From contig NZ_VCED01000001.1 of assembly GCF_006384255.1 (NCBI RefSeq), forward strand, positions 124,001 through 188,000: 64,000 bases of DNA. The letters run 5' to 3'. Source of the stretch: Haemophilus seminalis (GTDB lineage Bacteria > Pseudomonadota > Gammaproteobacteria > Enterobacterales > Pasteurellaceae). Below, piece by piece: positions 19,369 through 31,357 of the stretch. The notes below the pieces were generated by a model that saw only the letters and a list, made by a program, of their open reading frames with translations, ran no database searches and had not been told where the DNA came from. The translations under genes were made by a program, and so were the position numbers. Each line of letters opens with the position of its first letter. Within the stretch, counting starts at the first letter, position 1.

Positions 19369-19782
19369 CTATTTCCAGAATTGCCACCAGCTTGATTTTG
19401 GTTTCTCACCAGTTTGAATAATGGTGTTGTTCTCGCCTTGTTGCGAAACTTCTGGCAAAGGTTTATCAAGATTGGTTTCTGTCACAATTCCACGTTGATC
19501 AAATTTTACAGTGAAAGTATGTTGAACAGGTGTTTCATAAGCACGTTGTTGTAAGAACACATAGTACCAAGTCTGACTATTATAAGGATCGATTAATACT
19601 GGCGTACCCAACAAATATTGTACTTGTTGAGCTGTCATGCCTTCTTTAACTTGAGCAACTGTAGTCGCTTCTAAATAGTTGCCTTGTGGTACATCAATTC
19701 GATATACAACTTTTTCAACGGTGGAACAAGAAGCGACGCTTAATGCTAAAAAGGTTGCGCCTAAAAGTGTTTTAACTTGCAT
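19369..19782 (-). CDS. bamE: Outer membrane assembly lipoprotein BamE (SmpA)
   Basis: Small lipoprotein of the BAM complex that inserts beta-barrel proteins into the outer membrane. It has 137 residues with lipobox SVASC, lipidated Cys19. The SmpA/OmlA domain includes YRIDVPQGNYL, VKEGMTAQQVQYLLGTP and WYYVF, all typical. It lies directly upstream of cpxRA on the same strand; the Cpx pair responds to envelope faults, so the neighbourhood is coherent though co-transcription is not proven. Confidence 0.95.
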   Translation of the reverse strand: MQVKTLLGATFLALSVASCSTVEKVVYRIDVPQGNYLEATTVAQVKEGMTAQQVQYLLGTPVLIDPYNSQTWYYVFLQQRAYETPVQHTFTVKFDQRGIVTETNLDKPLPEVSQQGENNTIIQTGEKPKSSWWQFWK

Positions 19783-19846
19783 TTTCTTTACCTTATTTGT
19801 GCAAAAGTACTGTCAAATAATACCCAAGTTTGAGCATATTTCCAAA

Positions 19847-20863
19847 TTAATTCTCTGATTTTAAAGCCTTTTGTAATTGATCTTTTAAATTCGGCGGTAA
19901 ACCCTTGATAGTAAGCGTATCCGTCATCGGTTCCCATTGAATTCGAGTATTCAATAAATCAGCATCGAAACTAATACTCACTCCCTTTCCAGAGCCAGTA
20001 AACTTTGTCAAGGATTTTAAGGTTGAACGCACTGGCGGAATGCTGTCTTCCAAGCCATAATTCTGTTCTCCCGCAAAGGTAACAAAAGACTGTTCGTTTA
20101 GAGTGGGTAAGGAATCAGAAAGTTCCTGCAATTCAATTTCATCACCGCCTGCAAGTTGAGCTTTACAATATTCAAACACTTGTTTTTTTACTGCTTGAGT
20201 TTGCTCTTTATTGAGTTCACCTTGATCACAATAATCACTCACTGCTTGCAATAAACATTGGTTTTGGACTTGTGGATTTAATCCTTCTTCGGCACCTAAA
20301 AAATCCATGAAAAAATCACTAATTTTGCGACCGACACGGCCTTTTATGAAAGTTAAATAACGATTAGAGTTTGCATTCACCTGTAAATCCGTCAAATTCA
20401 CTCTTGCCGCAATATCAAACTGAGTAATATCAAGATATTCTGTACGGCGAATATCTAAATGCTCATCGACCAGCATACTATGACGGCTATCAAGCAATGC
20501 AATAAACAAATAATCTGTCGCTAAGAAATTATATTGACATAAAATCAAAGTACCACTTTCAGCAAAATTATATTTACCTAGCTCATCTGCAAGCAATTTT
20601 GTTGAATATTGACTAAAACCTAAAAACTCAATTTCTTGTTCCAATAAACGATTTAAATGCTGTGCAAAGATAGACTTTTCCTGAAACACGCCAAAAGCCT
20701 TCGCTTTATTTTGATAGCCTTGATGAAGTTGCAACATCATTTGTTCTACTTCTGGCGTAATTGAAAGCAACTCGTTGCGTAATACGCTTTCCATTTTTAC
20801 GCTGTCGCCATCCACATTTTTGACTAACTGATGCAAAACAATTTGATTAACGGTAATACTCAT
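19847..20863 (-). CDS. yejK: Nucleoid-associated protein YejK/NdpA
   Basis: Nucleoid-associated protein of 338 residues, homologous to E. coli YejK (shared segments [20 protein letters not shown] and [18 protein letters not shown]). The biochemical role is poorly defined; E. coli YejK has been linked to topoisomerase IV. The ATG at 20863 ([13 protein letters not shown]) matches the E. coli start and has AAGGTG before it; a GTG three codons upstream is less likely. It diverges from yejL with an uptake signal in the gap. Confidence 0.94.
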   Translation of the reverse strand: MSITVNQIVLHQLVKNVDGDSVKMESVLRNELLSITPEVEQMMLQLHQGYQNKAKAFGVFQEKSIFAQHLNRLLEQEIEFLGFSQYSTKLLADELGKYNFAESGTLILCQYNFLATDYLFIALLDSRHSMLVDEHLDIRRTEYLDITQFDIAARVNLTDLQVNANSNRYLTFIKGRVGRKISDFFMDFLGAEEGLNPQVQNQCLLQAVSDYCDQGELNKEQTQAVKKQVFEYCKAQLAGGDEIELQELSDSLPTLNEQSFVTFAGEQNYGLEDSIPPVRSTLKSLTKFTGSGKGVSISFDADLLNTRIQWEPMTDTLTIKGLPPNLKDQLQKALKSEN

Positions 20864-20991
20864 TTTTGTCACCTTTGAAAAATTTACCGCAAATTATAAC
20901 CGCACTTTTTAAGCAAGAAAAAAGAAATTATTTAGGTTCTACCAAATAATCGGGTATCATAAGCCAAATTTTTTGTTTTATTTTTAACATT

Positions 20992-21210
20992 ATGGCTCAA
21001 CATTCTAAATATTCTGATGCTCAATTAAGTGCGATTGTAAACGATATGATCGCAGTGCTAGAAAAGCATAAAACCCCTGTAGATCTTTCCTTAATCGCAC
21101 TAGGTAACATGGCAAGTAATTTATTAACCACCAGCGTGCCGCAAACTCAACGCGAGGCATTAGCTCAAGCATTTTCGAATTCCTTAATTAATGCGGTAAA
21201 AGCACATTAA
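20992..21210 (+). CDS. yejL: YejL family protein (UPF0352)
   Basis: Small cytosolic protein of 72 residues of the YejL/UPF0352 family (SDAQLSAIVNDMIAVLEKHK, LALIALGNMASNLL-like core). Structures of relatives are all-helical; no function is established. It precedes yejM by one base, as in many gammaproteobacteria. Confidence 0.93.
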   Translation: MAQHSKYSDAQLSAIVNDMIAVLEKHKTPVDLSLIALGNMASNLLTTSVPQTQREALAQAFSNSLINAVKAH

Positions 21211-21211
21211 T

Positions 21212-22969
21212 ATGAAATGGATTAAAAAAGGCACCTTCAGCGGCAAACAATACCGCGATGACGTTTCACGAAAAATTTCGTGGGGTCATTGGTTTGCCTT
21301 TTTTAATATCATTGTTGCCATTCTTATTGGCGCACGTTATGCCTTTATCATTGACTGGCCGGATACTCTCGCAGGAAAACTTTATTTCTTTGTGAGTTTG
21401 CTCGGACATTTCAGTTTCAACGTTTTTGCGTTGTACTTACTTGTGGTCTTTCCACTGAGTTTCATTATTAAAAATAACCGCACTTTTCGCGGATTAACCG
21501 TGATATTTTCCACGATTTGTACAACCTTATTATTATTTGATACCGCTGTTTTCAATCGTTTTAATCTGCATTTATCCTCTGTTGTATGGAATTTGCTGGT
21601 CAATCCAGAAAATGGTGAAATGTCACGCGATTGGCAAATTTTCTTTGCACCAATGCCAATAATTTTACTGGCACAAATGTTATTTTCTCGCTGGAGTTGG
21701 GAAAAATTACGCAGTCTTGAACGCCAAAAATGGCTAAAAGGCACCGGTATATTCTTAACTACAACATTCATTGCGACGCATTTAATTTATGCTTGGGCAG
21801 ATGCTTATTTGTATCGTCCTATCACCATGCAACGATCTAATTTTCCTTTATCTTATCCAATGACAGCTCGTTCTTTTTTAGAAAAACACGGTTTCTTGGA
21901 TGGAGAAGAATATACGCAAAAATTGGCGCAAGAAGGTCGTTTAGATGCCTTAAAAATTGATTATCCGAAAAAAGAACTCACTTACGCACCAATTACGCAT
22001 AAACCTAATATTCTGATTGTAACGGTTTCGGGTTTACGCCATGATGCGATTTCTAATGAAAAAATGCCAAAACTTGCTGAATTTGCAACAAGTTCAACGG
22101 AATTCACGAATCATTACAGCACAGGTAATAGTAACAACGCAGGCTTAATTGGGTTATTTTACGGGCTAAATGCAAATTACACCGATAGCATTTTAAGCAA
22201 TCATACCCAATCTGTTTTAATCGAAAAATTACGTGCTGAAAATTATCAATTGGGTTTATTTTCTGCTACGAATTTCAAAGATAGCGTCTTCCGCCAAGCA
22301 TTATTTCGAGAAATAAAACTTTCATCGAATAAAACCAACAAACCAAATAATGAAAGTGCGGTAAAAAATCTCAATGATTTTATTAAAGCACAAAAAACTG
22401 ACTCACCTTGGTTTGCTTATTTGGATTTAGCCTTGGAGACTAAAAATCCATCAGATTATGACCGCACTTTGCAGGACATTGATTCTCTTTTAGCAAAAGC
22501 GTTAGAAAGTACACCGCTTGAAAATACATTAGTCATTATCACGTCAGAGCATGGTGTAACCTTTAATGAAATGAATGAAAAAGAGCGAGAAAACTACTTT
22601 GGGCGCGATGAGGTTCAAGTGCCATTGCTTGTATATTGGAAAGATTTACCGGTAGGTAAACAGAATGGATTAAGCAGTCATACCGATATTTTACCTGCAT
22701 TGATGAGACAAATTTTCCATGTAGAAAATAGATTAATGGATTATACACAAGGGTATAATTTATTTGACCTGAGCGGGCGTGATTGGGTTCAAGCGTCTAA
22801 TTTTAATTGGAATGTAATTATTCAATCAGATGGCACTCAATATCATATTAATCGTAAAGGTAACTACAAAAAATTTAACCCTAACTATGAGGAGCAATCT
22901 TCAGATAGACCGCCGTTAGGCTTATTCTTGGAAACGTTTCAACTTGAAAATCAATTTTTTGAAAAATAG
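21212..22969 (+). CDS. yejM: Inner-membrane protein YejM/PbgA/LapC (LPS synthesis regulator)
   Basis: Sulfatase-fold inner-membrane protein of 585 residues. Five membrane helices occupy about 25-220, and a large periplasmic alkaline-phosphatase-like domain follows (KPNILIVTVSGLRHDAIS near 264-281). In E. coli it controls LpxC stability through LapB (YciM) and so sets lipopolysaccharide levels; the catalytic threonine of true sulfatases is replaced by serine in this segment (VSGLR). It is coupled to yejL and followed 14 bp later by corC. Confidence 0.94.
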   Translation: MKWIKKGTFSGKQYRDDVSRKISWGHWFAFFNIIVAILIGARYAFIIDWPDTLAGKLYFFVSLLGHFSFNVFALYLLVVFPLSFIIKNNRTFRGLTVIFSTICTTLLLFDTAVFNRFNLHLSSVVWNLLVNPENGEMSRDWQIFFAPMPIILLAQMLFSRWSWEKLRSLERQKWLKGTGIFLTTTFIATHLIYAWADAYLYRPITMQRSNFPLSYPMTARSFLEKHGFLDGEEYTQKLAQEGRLDALKIDYPKKELTYAPITHKPNILIVTVSGLRHDAISNEKMPKLAEFATSSTEFTNHYSTGNSNNAGLIGLFYGLNANYTDSILSNHTQSVLIEKLRAENYQLGLFSATNFKDSVFRQALFREIKLSSNKTNKPNNESAVKNLNDFIKAQKTDSPWFAYLDLALETKNPSDYDRTLQDIDSLLAKALESTPLENTLVIITSEHGVTFNEMNEKERENYFGRDEVQVPLLVYWKDLPVGKQNGLSSHTDILPALMRQIFHVENRLMDYTQGYNLFDLSGRDWVQASNFNWNVIIQSDGTQYHINRKGNYKKFNPNYEEQSSDRPPLGLFLETFQLENQFFEK

Positions 22970-22983
22970 ATAGATAAAATAAT

Positions 22984-23883
22984 ATGAACGACGAACAGCA
23001 AAATTTAAACCAATCTGAAAATACGAAAAAACCTTTTTTTCAATCTTTATTTGGTCGCTTTTTTCAAGGTGAACTAAAGAATCGTGACGAACTTGTGGAA
23101 GTAATTCGCGATTCAGAACAAAACGATTTAATTGATCAAAATACGCGTGAAATGATTGAAGGCGTGATGGAAATCGCGGAGCTTCGTGTTCGCGATATTA
23201 TGATTCCTCGTTCACAAATTATTTTTATTGAAGATCAACAAGATTTAAATACTTGTTTAAACACAATTATTGAATCCGCTCATTCTCGTTTTCCTGTGAT
23301 TGCCGATGCAGATGATCGCGATAATATCGTAGGTATTTTACATGCGAAAGATTTATTGAAATTTTTACGTGAAGATGCCGAAGAGTTTAATTTATCTTCA
23401 TTATTACGCCCCGTCGTGATTGTGCCAGAAAGCAAAAGAGTGGATCGTATGTTGAAAGATTTCCGCTCTGAGCGTTTCCATATGGCTATTGTGGTGGACG
23501 AATTTGGTGCGGTATCTGGCCTTGTTACCATTGAAGATATATTGGAACAAATTGTTGGCGATATTGAAGATGAATTTGATGAAGAAGAAGTAGTGGATAT
23601 TCGTCAGCTTTCTCGTCATACTTATGCTGTGCGTGCACTCACAGATATTGATGATTTCAATGCGCAATTTAATACTGATTTTGATGATGAAGAAGTGGAT
23701 ACCATTGGTGGGCTGATTATGCAAACTTTTGGTTATTTACCAAAACGTGGTGAAGAAATTACGTTGAAAAATCTTCAATTTAAAGTTACCTCGGCAGATA
23801 GTCGCCGATTGATTCAACTTCGAGTCACAGTGCCTGATGAACATTTGGCAGAAATGGATGATGTGGAAGAAAAAGTCGAATAG
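22984..23883 (+). CDS. corC: CorC/YbeX family CBS-domain protein
   Basis: Cytosolic protein of 299 residues with two CBS domains (about 68-190; [44 protein letters not shown]) and a C-terminal CorC_HlyC domain (about 210-290). Linked to magnesium/cobalt efflux and, in YbeX, to ribosome metabolism; exact role uncertain. The neighbouring lnt gene matches the ybeX-lnt order of E. coli. Confidence 0.92.
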   Translation: MNDEQQNLNQSENTKKPFFQSLFGRFFQGELKNRDELVEVIRDSEQNDLIDQNTREMIEGVMEIAELRVRDIMIPRSQIIFIEDQQDLNTCLNTIIESAHSRFPVIADADDRDNIVGILHAKDLLKFLREDAEEFNLSSLLRPVVIVPESKRVDRMLKDFRSERFHMAIVVDEFGAVSGLVTIEDILEQIVGDIEDEFDEEEVVDIRQLSRHTYAVRALTDIDDFNAQFNTDFDDEEVDTIGGLIMQTFGYLPKRGEEITLKNLQFKVTSADSRRLIQLRVTVPDEHLAEMDDVEEKVE

Positions 23884-23998
23884 CATTTTATCATCCTCAA
23901 TGATGGCGCGCGTTTTCTAACATGTGCTTTTTCTTTACTTGAAATGGGATTTCAACACAAAAGACGCTCGTCAGGGCGTGCAAAATATAATTGAATTT

Positions 23999-25537
23999 AT
24001 GAATAAATATTTTACTTATCTTATTGCGCTTATATCTGGTTTAGTCGGTGTTTTTGCCTTTTCGCCATTTGATTATTGGCCTTTAGCCTATGTTTCTTTA
24101 CTCGGTTTACTTTATGTCGCTAAAAATCCTAAAAAATCCACCGCACTTTTAGCGACGTTTTTGTGGTCGATGGGATTTTTCTGCTTTGGGGTAAGTTGGC
24201 TTAATGTCAGTATTCACCAATTTGGTGGCGCGTCTTTAGGTGTGAGTTATTTCCTTGTCGGTTTACTTGCGGCTTATCTTGCGTTATACCCGATGTTCTT
24301 TACCTATTTGGTTCAGCGTTTCAACGTTCAAAGTGCGGTAATTTTTGCCGTGATTTGGACATTGACAGAATTTTTACGAGGTTGGATTTTTACCGGTTTT
24401 CCTTGGCTTCAGTTTGGTTATACACAAATTGACAGTCCATTTTATGGCATCGCCCCGATTTTTGGGGTAACAGGATTGACGTTCTTTACCGTTTGGGCAA
24501 GTGCGGTAATTTTTAATTTTGTTTTATCTTTATTTAAAACGAAAAATCTTAAATTAGTCTTGGCGAACGTTTTGTTATTGATCATCGTGGGGGGATTAAG
24601 TGCTTATTCATCCCGAATTCACTTTGTAAAACCTGTTGAAGATAAGGCAATTTCAGTCACGCTTGCTCAAGGCAATATTGAACAAAATCTCAAATGGGAT
24701 CCGGCTTATTTTTATTCTACTTTGGAGATTTATCAAAAATTAATCGCAGAAAATCTTGGTAAAACAGATTTAATTATTTTGCCTGAATCCGCATTGCCAA
24801 CTCTTGAAAATGCGATTACTCCATTTTTTGAAGCGTTAGATCGTGCTGCTAAAGAAACGAAAACGGAGATAATGGTTGGAACGGTATTCCAAGATACGAG
24901 ATCTGGTAAATTGCTTAATTCTATTATGACTGCTGGAAACCCAGACTTTCCTTATCAGCCAGATACGCAAAATCGTTATAGTAAGCATCATCTCGTGCCT
25001 TTCGGTGAATATGTTCCGCTAGAAAGTATTTTGCGACCACTTAATTCCGTGTTTAATTTGCCGATGTCTGCATTTCAAAGCGGGGACGCGATTCAGCCAT
25101 CTTTAATGGCAAAAAAACGTGCTTTTTCGCCAGCAATTTGCTATGAGATTATTTTTGGCGAACAAGTTCGGCAAAACTTGAAACAAGATACGGATTATTT
25201 GCTCACAATTTCTAATGATGCCTGGTTTGGTGATTCGATTGGGCCTTGGCAACATTTACAGATGGCAAGAATGCGCGCTTTAGAATTGGGTAAACCGCTT
25301 ATTCGTGCAACGAATACGGGGATTTCAGTCTTTGTTGATGCACAAGGTAAGGTGTTAGCGCAGGCACCGCAGTTTATTGAAACAACGTTGACACATAAAA
25401 TTGCACCTGCGGAAGGTAAAACGCCTTATTCTGTGTTGGGAAATATGCCTTTATATGCTTTATCATTGTTGTTTTTAGTATTACACGGCATGATGGCGTT
25501 TGTTCGTCGTAAGATGAACCTTTCACAAAAACGCTAG
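23999..25537 (+). CDS. lnt: Apolipoprotein N-acyltransferase Lnt
   Basis: Inner-membrane enzyme that adds the third acyl chain to lipoproteins. Starting at ATG 23999 (MNKYFTYLIAL) gives 512 residues, the E. coli length; an upstream ATG at 23924 adds 25 residues not seen in the family. About six to eight helices precede a nitrilase-like domain from about 220. The catalytic Glu-Lys-Cys set is visible as LPESALPT (Glu), the Lys-containing KHHLVPFGEYVP region and AICYEIIFGE (Cys). It has three uptake signals inside. Confidence 0.95.
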   Translation: MNKYFTYLIALISGLVGVFAFSPFDYWPLAYVSLLGLLYVAKNPKKSTALLATFLWSMGFFCFGVSWLNVSIHQFGGASLGVSYFLVGLLAAYLALYPMFFTYLVQRFNVQSAVIFAVIWTLTEFLRGWIFTGFPWLQFGYTQIDSPFYGIAPIFGVTGLTFFTVWASAVIFNFVLSLFKTKNLKLVLANVLLLIIVGGLSAYSSRIHFVKPVEDKAISVTLAQGNIEQNLKWDPAYFYSTLEIYQKLIAENLGKTDLIILPESALPTLENAITPFFEALDRAAKETKTEIMVGTVFQDTRSGKLLNSIMTAGNPDFPYQPDTQNRYSKHHLVPFGEYVPLESILRPLNSVFNLPMSAFQSGDAIQPSLMAKKRAFSPAICYEIIFGEQVRQNLKQDTDYLLTISNDAWFGDSIGPWQHLQMARMRALELGKPLIRATNTGISVFVDAQGKVLAQAPQFIETTLTHKIAPAEGKTPYSVLGNMPLYALSLLFLVLHGMMAFVRRKMNLSQKR

Positions 25538-25576
25538 TCAAAACGACCGCACTTTTTATTTATAAACGAGATTTTA

Positions 25577-26371
25577 ATGAATCAAAATCTAATTGAAGTT
25601 AAGAATCTCACCTTTAAACGCGGTGATCGCGTGATTTACGATGACCTGAATTTGCAAGTAAAAAAGGGAAAAATCACTGCGATCATGGGGCCGTCGGGGA
25701 TTGGTAAAACCACCTTGCTTAAATTAATAGGTGGACAACTAATGCCAGAGCAAGGTGAAATTTTGTTTGATGGACAAGATATTTGTCGTCTATCTAATCG
25801 TGAACTGTACGAAGTACGCAAGCGGATGGGGATGTTATTCCAATCAGGTGCGCTTTTTACGGATATTTCTACTTTTGATAATGTCGCCTTTCCAATTCGT
25901 GAACATACGCATTTACCTGAAAGTTTAATTCGTCAAATCGTATTGATGAAATTAGAGGCGGTTGGGTTGCGAGGCGCTGCCGCATTGATGCCTTCAGAAC
26001 TTTCTGGTGGTATGGCTCGTCGAGCTGCATTAGCACGCGCTATTGCGCTTGACCCTGATTTAATTATGTTTGATGAGCCATTTACTGGGCAAGATCCAAT
26101 CAGTATGGGCGTCATTTTGAGCCTGATTAAACGATTAAATGAAGCGTTAAATTTGACTTCTATCGTGGTGTCTCACGATGTTGAGGAAGTATTGAGTATT
26201 GCAGATTATGCCTATATTATTGCAGACCAAAAAGTTATCGCAGAAGGAACATCTGAGCAGCTTTTACAAAGCCAAGATCCGAGAGTGGTGCAATTCTTAA
26301 AAGGCGAATCTGATGGTCCTGTGCGCTTTAAGTACCCAGCGCAAGATTATGTGAAGGAATTGTTTGAATGA
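25577..26371 (+). CDS. mlaF: Phospholipid ABC transporter ATPase MlaF
   Basis: ATP-binding subunit of the MlaFEDB complex that moves phospholipids between outer and inner membrane. It has 264 residues: Walker [10 protein letters not shown] (38-46), signature ELSGGMARR near 140-148, and Walker [11 protein letters not shown]. An uptake signal (25546-25554) lies just before it. It overlaps mlaE by 4 bases. Confidence 0.97.
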   Translation: MNQNLIEVKNLTFKRGDRVIYDDLNLQVKKGKITAIMGPSGIGKTTLLKLIGGQLMPEQGEILFDGQDICRLSNRELYEVRKRMGMLFQSGALFTDISTFDNVAFPIREHTHLPESLIRQIVLMKLEAVGLRGAAALMPSELSGGMARRAALARAIALDPDLIMFDEPFTGQDPISMGVILSLIKRLNEALNLTSIVVSHDVEEVLSIADYAYIIADQKVIAEGTSEQLLQSQDPRVVQFLKGESDGPVRFKYPAQDYVKELFE

Positions 26372-27153
26372 TCGTCAATTTTATTTCTGCTTTAGGAAAA
26401 CAGGTGATCGACTTTTTCCGTGCATTAGGGCGAGCAGGTTTTATGTTATTTGGCGCATTGATCGGCAAGCCACAAATTCGTAAGCATTTTCCTTTGCTTG
26501 TGAAGCAAATGCATGTTTTAGGTGTTCAATCGTTACTCATTATTTTGTTGTCCGGTTTATTTATTGGAATGGTATTAGGACTACAAGGTTATGTCGTGTT
26601 AGTCGATTTTTCTGCTGAAACAAGTTTAGGTCAGCTTGTGGCGCTTTCTCTTTTGCGAGAATTAGGCCCTGTTGTTACCGCACTTTTATTTGCTGGTCGA
26701 GCAGGTTCTGCATTGACGGCTGAAATAGGCTTAATGAAAGCCACTGAACAACTTTCTAGTCTTGAAATGATGGCTGTTGATCCTTTACGTCGAGTGATTG
26801 CACCTCGTTTTTGGGCAGGAGTTATTTCCATGCCAATTTTGTCAATCTTGTTTATCGCTGTTGGTATTTGGGGCGGTTCCTTAGTAGGTGTGGATTGGAA
26901 AGGTGTTGATTCGGGTAGCTTTTGGTCTGTGATGCAAAATTCCGTGAGTTGGAGCTATGATATTTTAAATGGCTTTATTAAAGCGGTTTTCTTTGCTGTG
27001 GCTGTAACTTGGATTGCGCTTTTTAATGGTTATGATTGTATGCCAACATCAGAAGGGATCAGCCAAGCTACAACGCGAACAGTTGTTCATGCATCTCTTG
27101 TTGTTCTAGGATTAGATTTTATTTTGACTGCTATTATGTTTGGAGCAGGTTAA
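26368..27153 (+). CDS. mlaE: Phospholipid ABC transporter permease MlaE
   Basis: Permease of 261 residues with five or six helices. Family motifs are [25 protein letters not shown]-type core at about 91-115 and the [13 protein letters not shown] box. It is translationally coupled to mlaF through ATGA, and mlaD follows 10 bp later. Confidence 0.96.
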   Translation: MIVNFISALGKQVIDFFRALGRAGFMLFGALIGKPQIRKHFPLLVKQMHVLGVQSLLIILLSGLFIGMVLGLQGYVVLVDFSAETSLGQLVALSLLRELGPVVTALLFAGRAGSALTAEIGLMKATEQLSSLEMMAVDPLRRVIAPRFWAGVISMPILSILFIAVGIWGGSLVGVDWKGVDSGSFWSVMQNSVSWSYDILNGFIKAVFFAVAVTWIALFNGYDCMPTSEGISQATTRTVVHASLVVLGLDFILTAIMFGAG

Positions 27154-27163
27154 GGATTTTTTT

Positions 27164-27670
27164 ATGAGACAAACAATTAAATATGAATTTTGGGTTGGAT
27201 TATTTTTACTACTTGGTATTGGCGCCTTAGTTTTTTTAGGTTTACGCGTAGCCAACGTACAAGGTTTTGGTGAGGCGAAATCTTATACTGTGACGGCAAC
27301 TTTTGATAATATTGGTGGACTAAAAGTGCGTGCACCATTAAAAGTTGGCGGAGTGGTTATTGGGCGTGTGAGCGGTATTACGCTTGATGAAAAAAGCTAT
27401 TTGCCAAAAGTCAGTATTGCAATTAACCAGGAATATAATGAAATCCCAGAAAACAGTTCTTTATCAATTAAGACATCAGGCTTATTGGGTGAGCAATATA
27501 TTGCATTGACAATGGGATTTGATGATGGTGAATCGGCTATGCTTAAAGAGGGTAGCCAAATTCAAGATACAAAATCTGCGATGGTGTTGGAGGATTTAAT
27601 CGGCCAATTCCTTTACGGCGATAAAAAATCTGATGGTAACAGTGAAAAGACTGAGCCTACAGTACAATAA
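27164..27670 (+). CDS. mlaD: Phospholipid transport substrate-binding protein MlaD
   Basis: Inner-membrane-anchored MCE protein of 168 residues that forms a hexameric periplasmic ring on MlaFE. One N-terminal helix (about 8-27) is followed by a single MCE domain (VTATFDNIGGLKVRAPLKVG...). I chose ATG 27164 (MRQTIKYEFWVG), the family start with TAAGGA before it; an upstream start at 27140 lies within mlaE. Confidence 0.96.
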   Translation: MRQTIKYEFWVGLFLLLGIGALVFLGLRVANVQGFGEAKSYTVTATFDNIGGLKVRAPLKVGGVVIGRVSGITLDEKSYLPKVSIAINQEYNEIPENSSLSIKTSGLLGEQYIALTMGFDDGESAMLKEGSQIQDTKSAMVLEDLIGQFLYGDKKSDGNSEKTEPTVQ

Positions 27671-27695
27671 CAACTAACATTTATTTAGGAGATTT

Positions 27696-28343
27696 ATGAT
27701 GAAATTTTTCCAAGTGAAAAAATGGTTTGCAATTTTAACCTTAGTATTTACCGCACTTTTTGCTGCTGGTACTGCTATGGCTGAAACAAGTCCTTATGTA
27801 TTAATGCAACAAGCGTCAGATAAATTGTTTTCTGATATTCAGGCAAATCAAAGCCAGATTAAAAAGAACCCAAATTATCTACGTACTATCGTTCGTAATG
27901 ATTTACTGCCTTATATTCAAGTCAATTATGCAGGTTCTTTAGTTTTAGGTTCTCATTTCAAATCTACTACACCTGAACAACGTGAAAAATTCTTTAAAGC
28001 TTTTGGTGATTTTATTGAACAAGCTTATGCACAAGTATTAACGGCATATTCAAATCAACAAATCCAAATTGAGCCAGAAAAAGCATTAGGTGATAAAAAC
28101 TTAGTAAATATTCGTGTGAATATTATTCAAACCAATGGTGCAGCACCAATTAAATTAGATTTTAAATGGCGTAAGAATGGTAAAACGGGTGAATGGTTAG
28201 CTTATGACATGGTTGCTGAGGGCGTGAGTATGGTTGTAACAAAACAACAAGAATGGAGTAGTATCTTACGTCAACAGGGTATTGATGCATTAACGGCTCA
28301 AGTACAAAAATCAGCCGCTCAACCTGTAACATTCAGCAAATAA
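27696..28343 (+). CDS. mlaC: Periplasmic phospholipid carrier MlaC
   Basis: Soluble periplasmic shuttle between MlaA in the outer membrane and MlaD. It has 215 residues with a signal peptide (AAGTAMA, cleavage after Ala29) and the Tol_Tol_Ttg2 domain with NPNYLRTIVRNDLLPYIQ. AGGAG precedes two adjacent ATGs (27696 and 27699). It is part of the mla operon. Confidence 0.96.
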   Translation: MMKFFQVKKWFAILTLVFTALFAAGTAMAETSPYVLMQQASDKLFSDIQANQSQIKKNPNYLRTIVRNDLLPYIQVNYAGSLVLGSHFKSTTPEQREKFFKAFGDFIEQAYAQVLTAYSNQQIQIEPEKALGDKNLVNIRVNIIQTNGAAPIKLDFKWRKNGKTGEWLAYDMVAEGVSMVVTKQQEWSSILRQQGIDALTAQVQKSAAQPVTFSK

Positions 28344-28353
28344 TTTTGTTGCC

Positions 28354-28680
28354 ATGTTAAATTGGGATTTAAAGAAAAATGATGATAAGATAGCGCTCCT
28401 TTTGTCAGGGGAGCTATCTCGCAACACGTTGTTGCCTATGTGGCAGCAACGTGACGTTTTTTTATCTGCTAATGCGTTGGATAAAACAGTTGTTGAATGG
28501 GATTTGTCTGGTATTCAACATATTGATTCAGCCGGTTTTGCAGCGCTTTGTGATTTTTTAAGAGAGTGTCAAATGCTTAACAAAACAGTTCGATTAGTTT
28601 ATCCACCAAAACAATTATTAACCCTTGCAGATCTTGTTGGTTTGTCTGATTGGATCGCAAATTTTACAGATATTAATTAA
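28354..28680 (+). CDS. mlaB: STAS-domain protein MlaB
   Basis: Small cytosolic STAS protein (108 residues) that binds MlaF and stabilises the transporter. The conserved STAS loop is IQHIDSAGFAAL (about 54-65). Position between mlaC and ibaG matches the enteric mlaFEDCB-ibaG-murA order. Confidence 0.92.
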   Translation: MLNWDLKKNDDKIALLLSGELSRNTLLPMWQQRDVFLSANALDKTVVEWDLSGIQHIDSAGFAALCDFLRECQMLNKTVRLVYPPKQLLTLADLVGLSDWIANFTDIN

Positions 28681-28691
28681 ACGGAAATTTT

Positions 28692-30222
<1,531 letters not shown>

Positions 30223-30269
30223 AGAGAAGTTTAATAAAATAAACTAACTATTAGATTTATTTAATATAG

Positions 30270-30305
30270 GGGCTAATTCCGAGTTTTTCAGAAATTAGCC
30301 CTCTG
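30270..30305. terminator. Terminator between murA and galM
   Basis: GGGCTAATT (30270-30278) and AATTAGCCC (30293-30301) form a stem between the convergent genes, with a T-containing loop and short T tracts. Confidence 0.75.
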
Positions 30306-30319
30306 TTTATCAGTAATTA

Positions 30320-31351
30320 TTACTTTTTAAAAAACTTAAACTCTGTCCATTGATAATATCGCTCACCTGCTTTTTGAATTCCGCCGTAATTTTGCCATTC
30401 AGGATGATTAGGTGTGTCGGGTAAACATTGAGTTTCTAGTGCTACGCCAGAAAAATCAGCATATAATTCGCCATTTCTCGTTGGTGTACCTGCAAGATAA
30501 TTACCCGTATAAACCTGCAATGCAGCTTGCGAGGTTCTTACTTCTAAACTTAAATCATCAGTTGGAGAAGTCAGTAACACACAAGGCTTTTGCCAAGCTT
30601 TATTGACAATAAAGGAATGATCGTAACCTTTTGTTACTTGCTGCTCCCCTTGTAAAAAATCTTGCTTGATGCATTTAGCAATACGGAAGTCAAAACTCGT
30701 ATTCACTACGTGTTTTAATGGAGAATTAGGAATCCCCTCATTATCTACAGGCAGATAAAAATCAGCATTTAAACGTAATGTATGTTCACGTACGTCACTG
30801 CCTTGCTCTGCATTTTCTAAATTGAAATAGGCATGATTCGTTAAGTTCAATGCGGTATCCTTATCACACATCCCTGCATATTCAATTTTTACGCTATTAT
30901 CATCTGTTAGCGTATAGGTTACAGACACATCCACATTACCTGGAAAACCTTGATCACCATCCACCGAATGTAATGAAAAACACACAAAATTCTCACCGCA
31001 CTCTTGAATTTTCCACCGACGTTTATCAAAGCCCTCTCCACCATGAAGCTGATGTTTACCTTGATTACTTTTCAATTGAATGAGTTCACCATTTAATTCA
31101 AATTGTGCATTTGCAATACGATTTGCATAACGTCCTACACTTGCACCTAAATAGCTTTGATGAGTGGGATAATCTTCTACCTTACACCCCAATAAAACCT
31201 CGCGTGAAGTGCCATTTACTGGCACTTTACAAGAAAGCCAAGTTGCCCCCCAATCCATAAATTGAACACGCATTCCATTTTCATTTTGCAGAGTTATCAG
31301 CTGATAAGGTACAGCATCAGGCGCATTAAAAGTAGTTTGTTCTAACATCAT
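30320..31351 (-). CDS. galM: Galactose mutarotase GalM (aldose 1-epimerase)
   Basis: Interconverts beta- and alpha-D-galactose so that GalK can act. It has 343 residues. Active-site histidines are His103 (QLHGG) and His173 (NLTNHAYFNL), and the catalytic Glu lies in GVALETQ near the C-terminus. It starts 6 bp after the galK stop and is the last gene of galTKM. Confidence 0.96.
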   Translation of the reverse strand: MMLEQTTFNAPDAVPYQLITLQNENGMRVQFMDWGATWLSCKVPVNGTSREVLLGCKVEDYPTHQSYLGASVGRYANRIANAQFELNGELIQLKSNQGKHQLHGGEGFDKRRWKIQECGENFVCFSLHSVDGDQGFPGNVDVSVTYTLTDDNSVKIEYAGMCDKDTALNLTNHAYFNLENAEQGSDVREHTLRLNADFYLPVDNEGIPNSPLKHVVNTSFDFRIAKCIKQDFLQGEQQVTKGYDHSFIVNKAWQKPCVLLTSPTDDLSLEVRTSQAALQVYTGNYLAGTPTRNGELYADFSGVALETQCLPDTPNHPEWQNYGGIQKAGERYYQWTEFKFFKK

Positions 31352-31357
31352 TTTCTC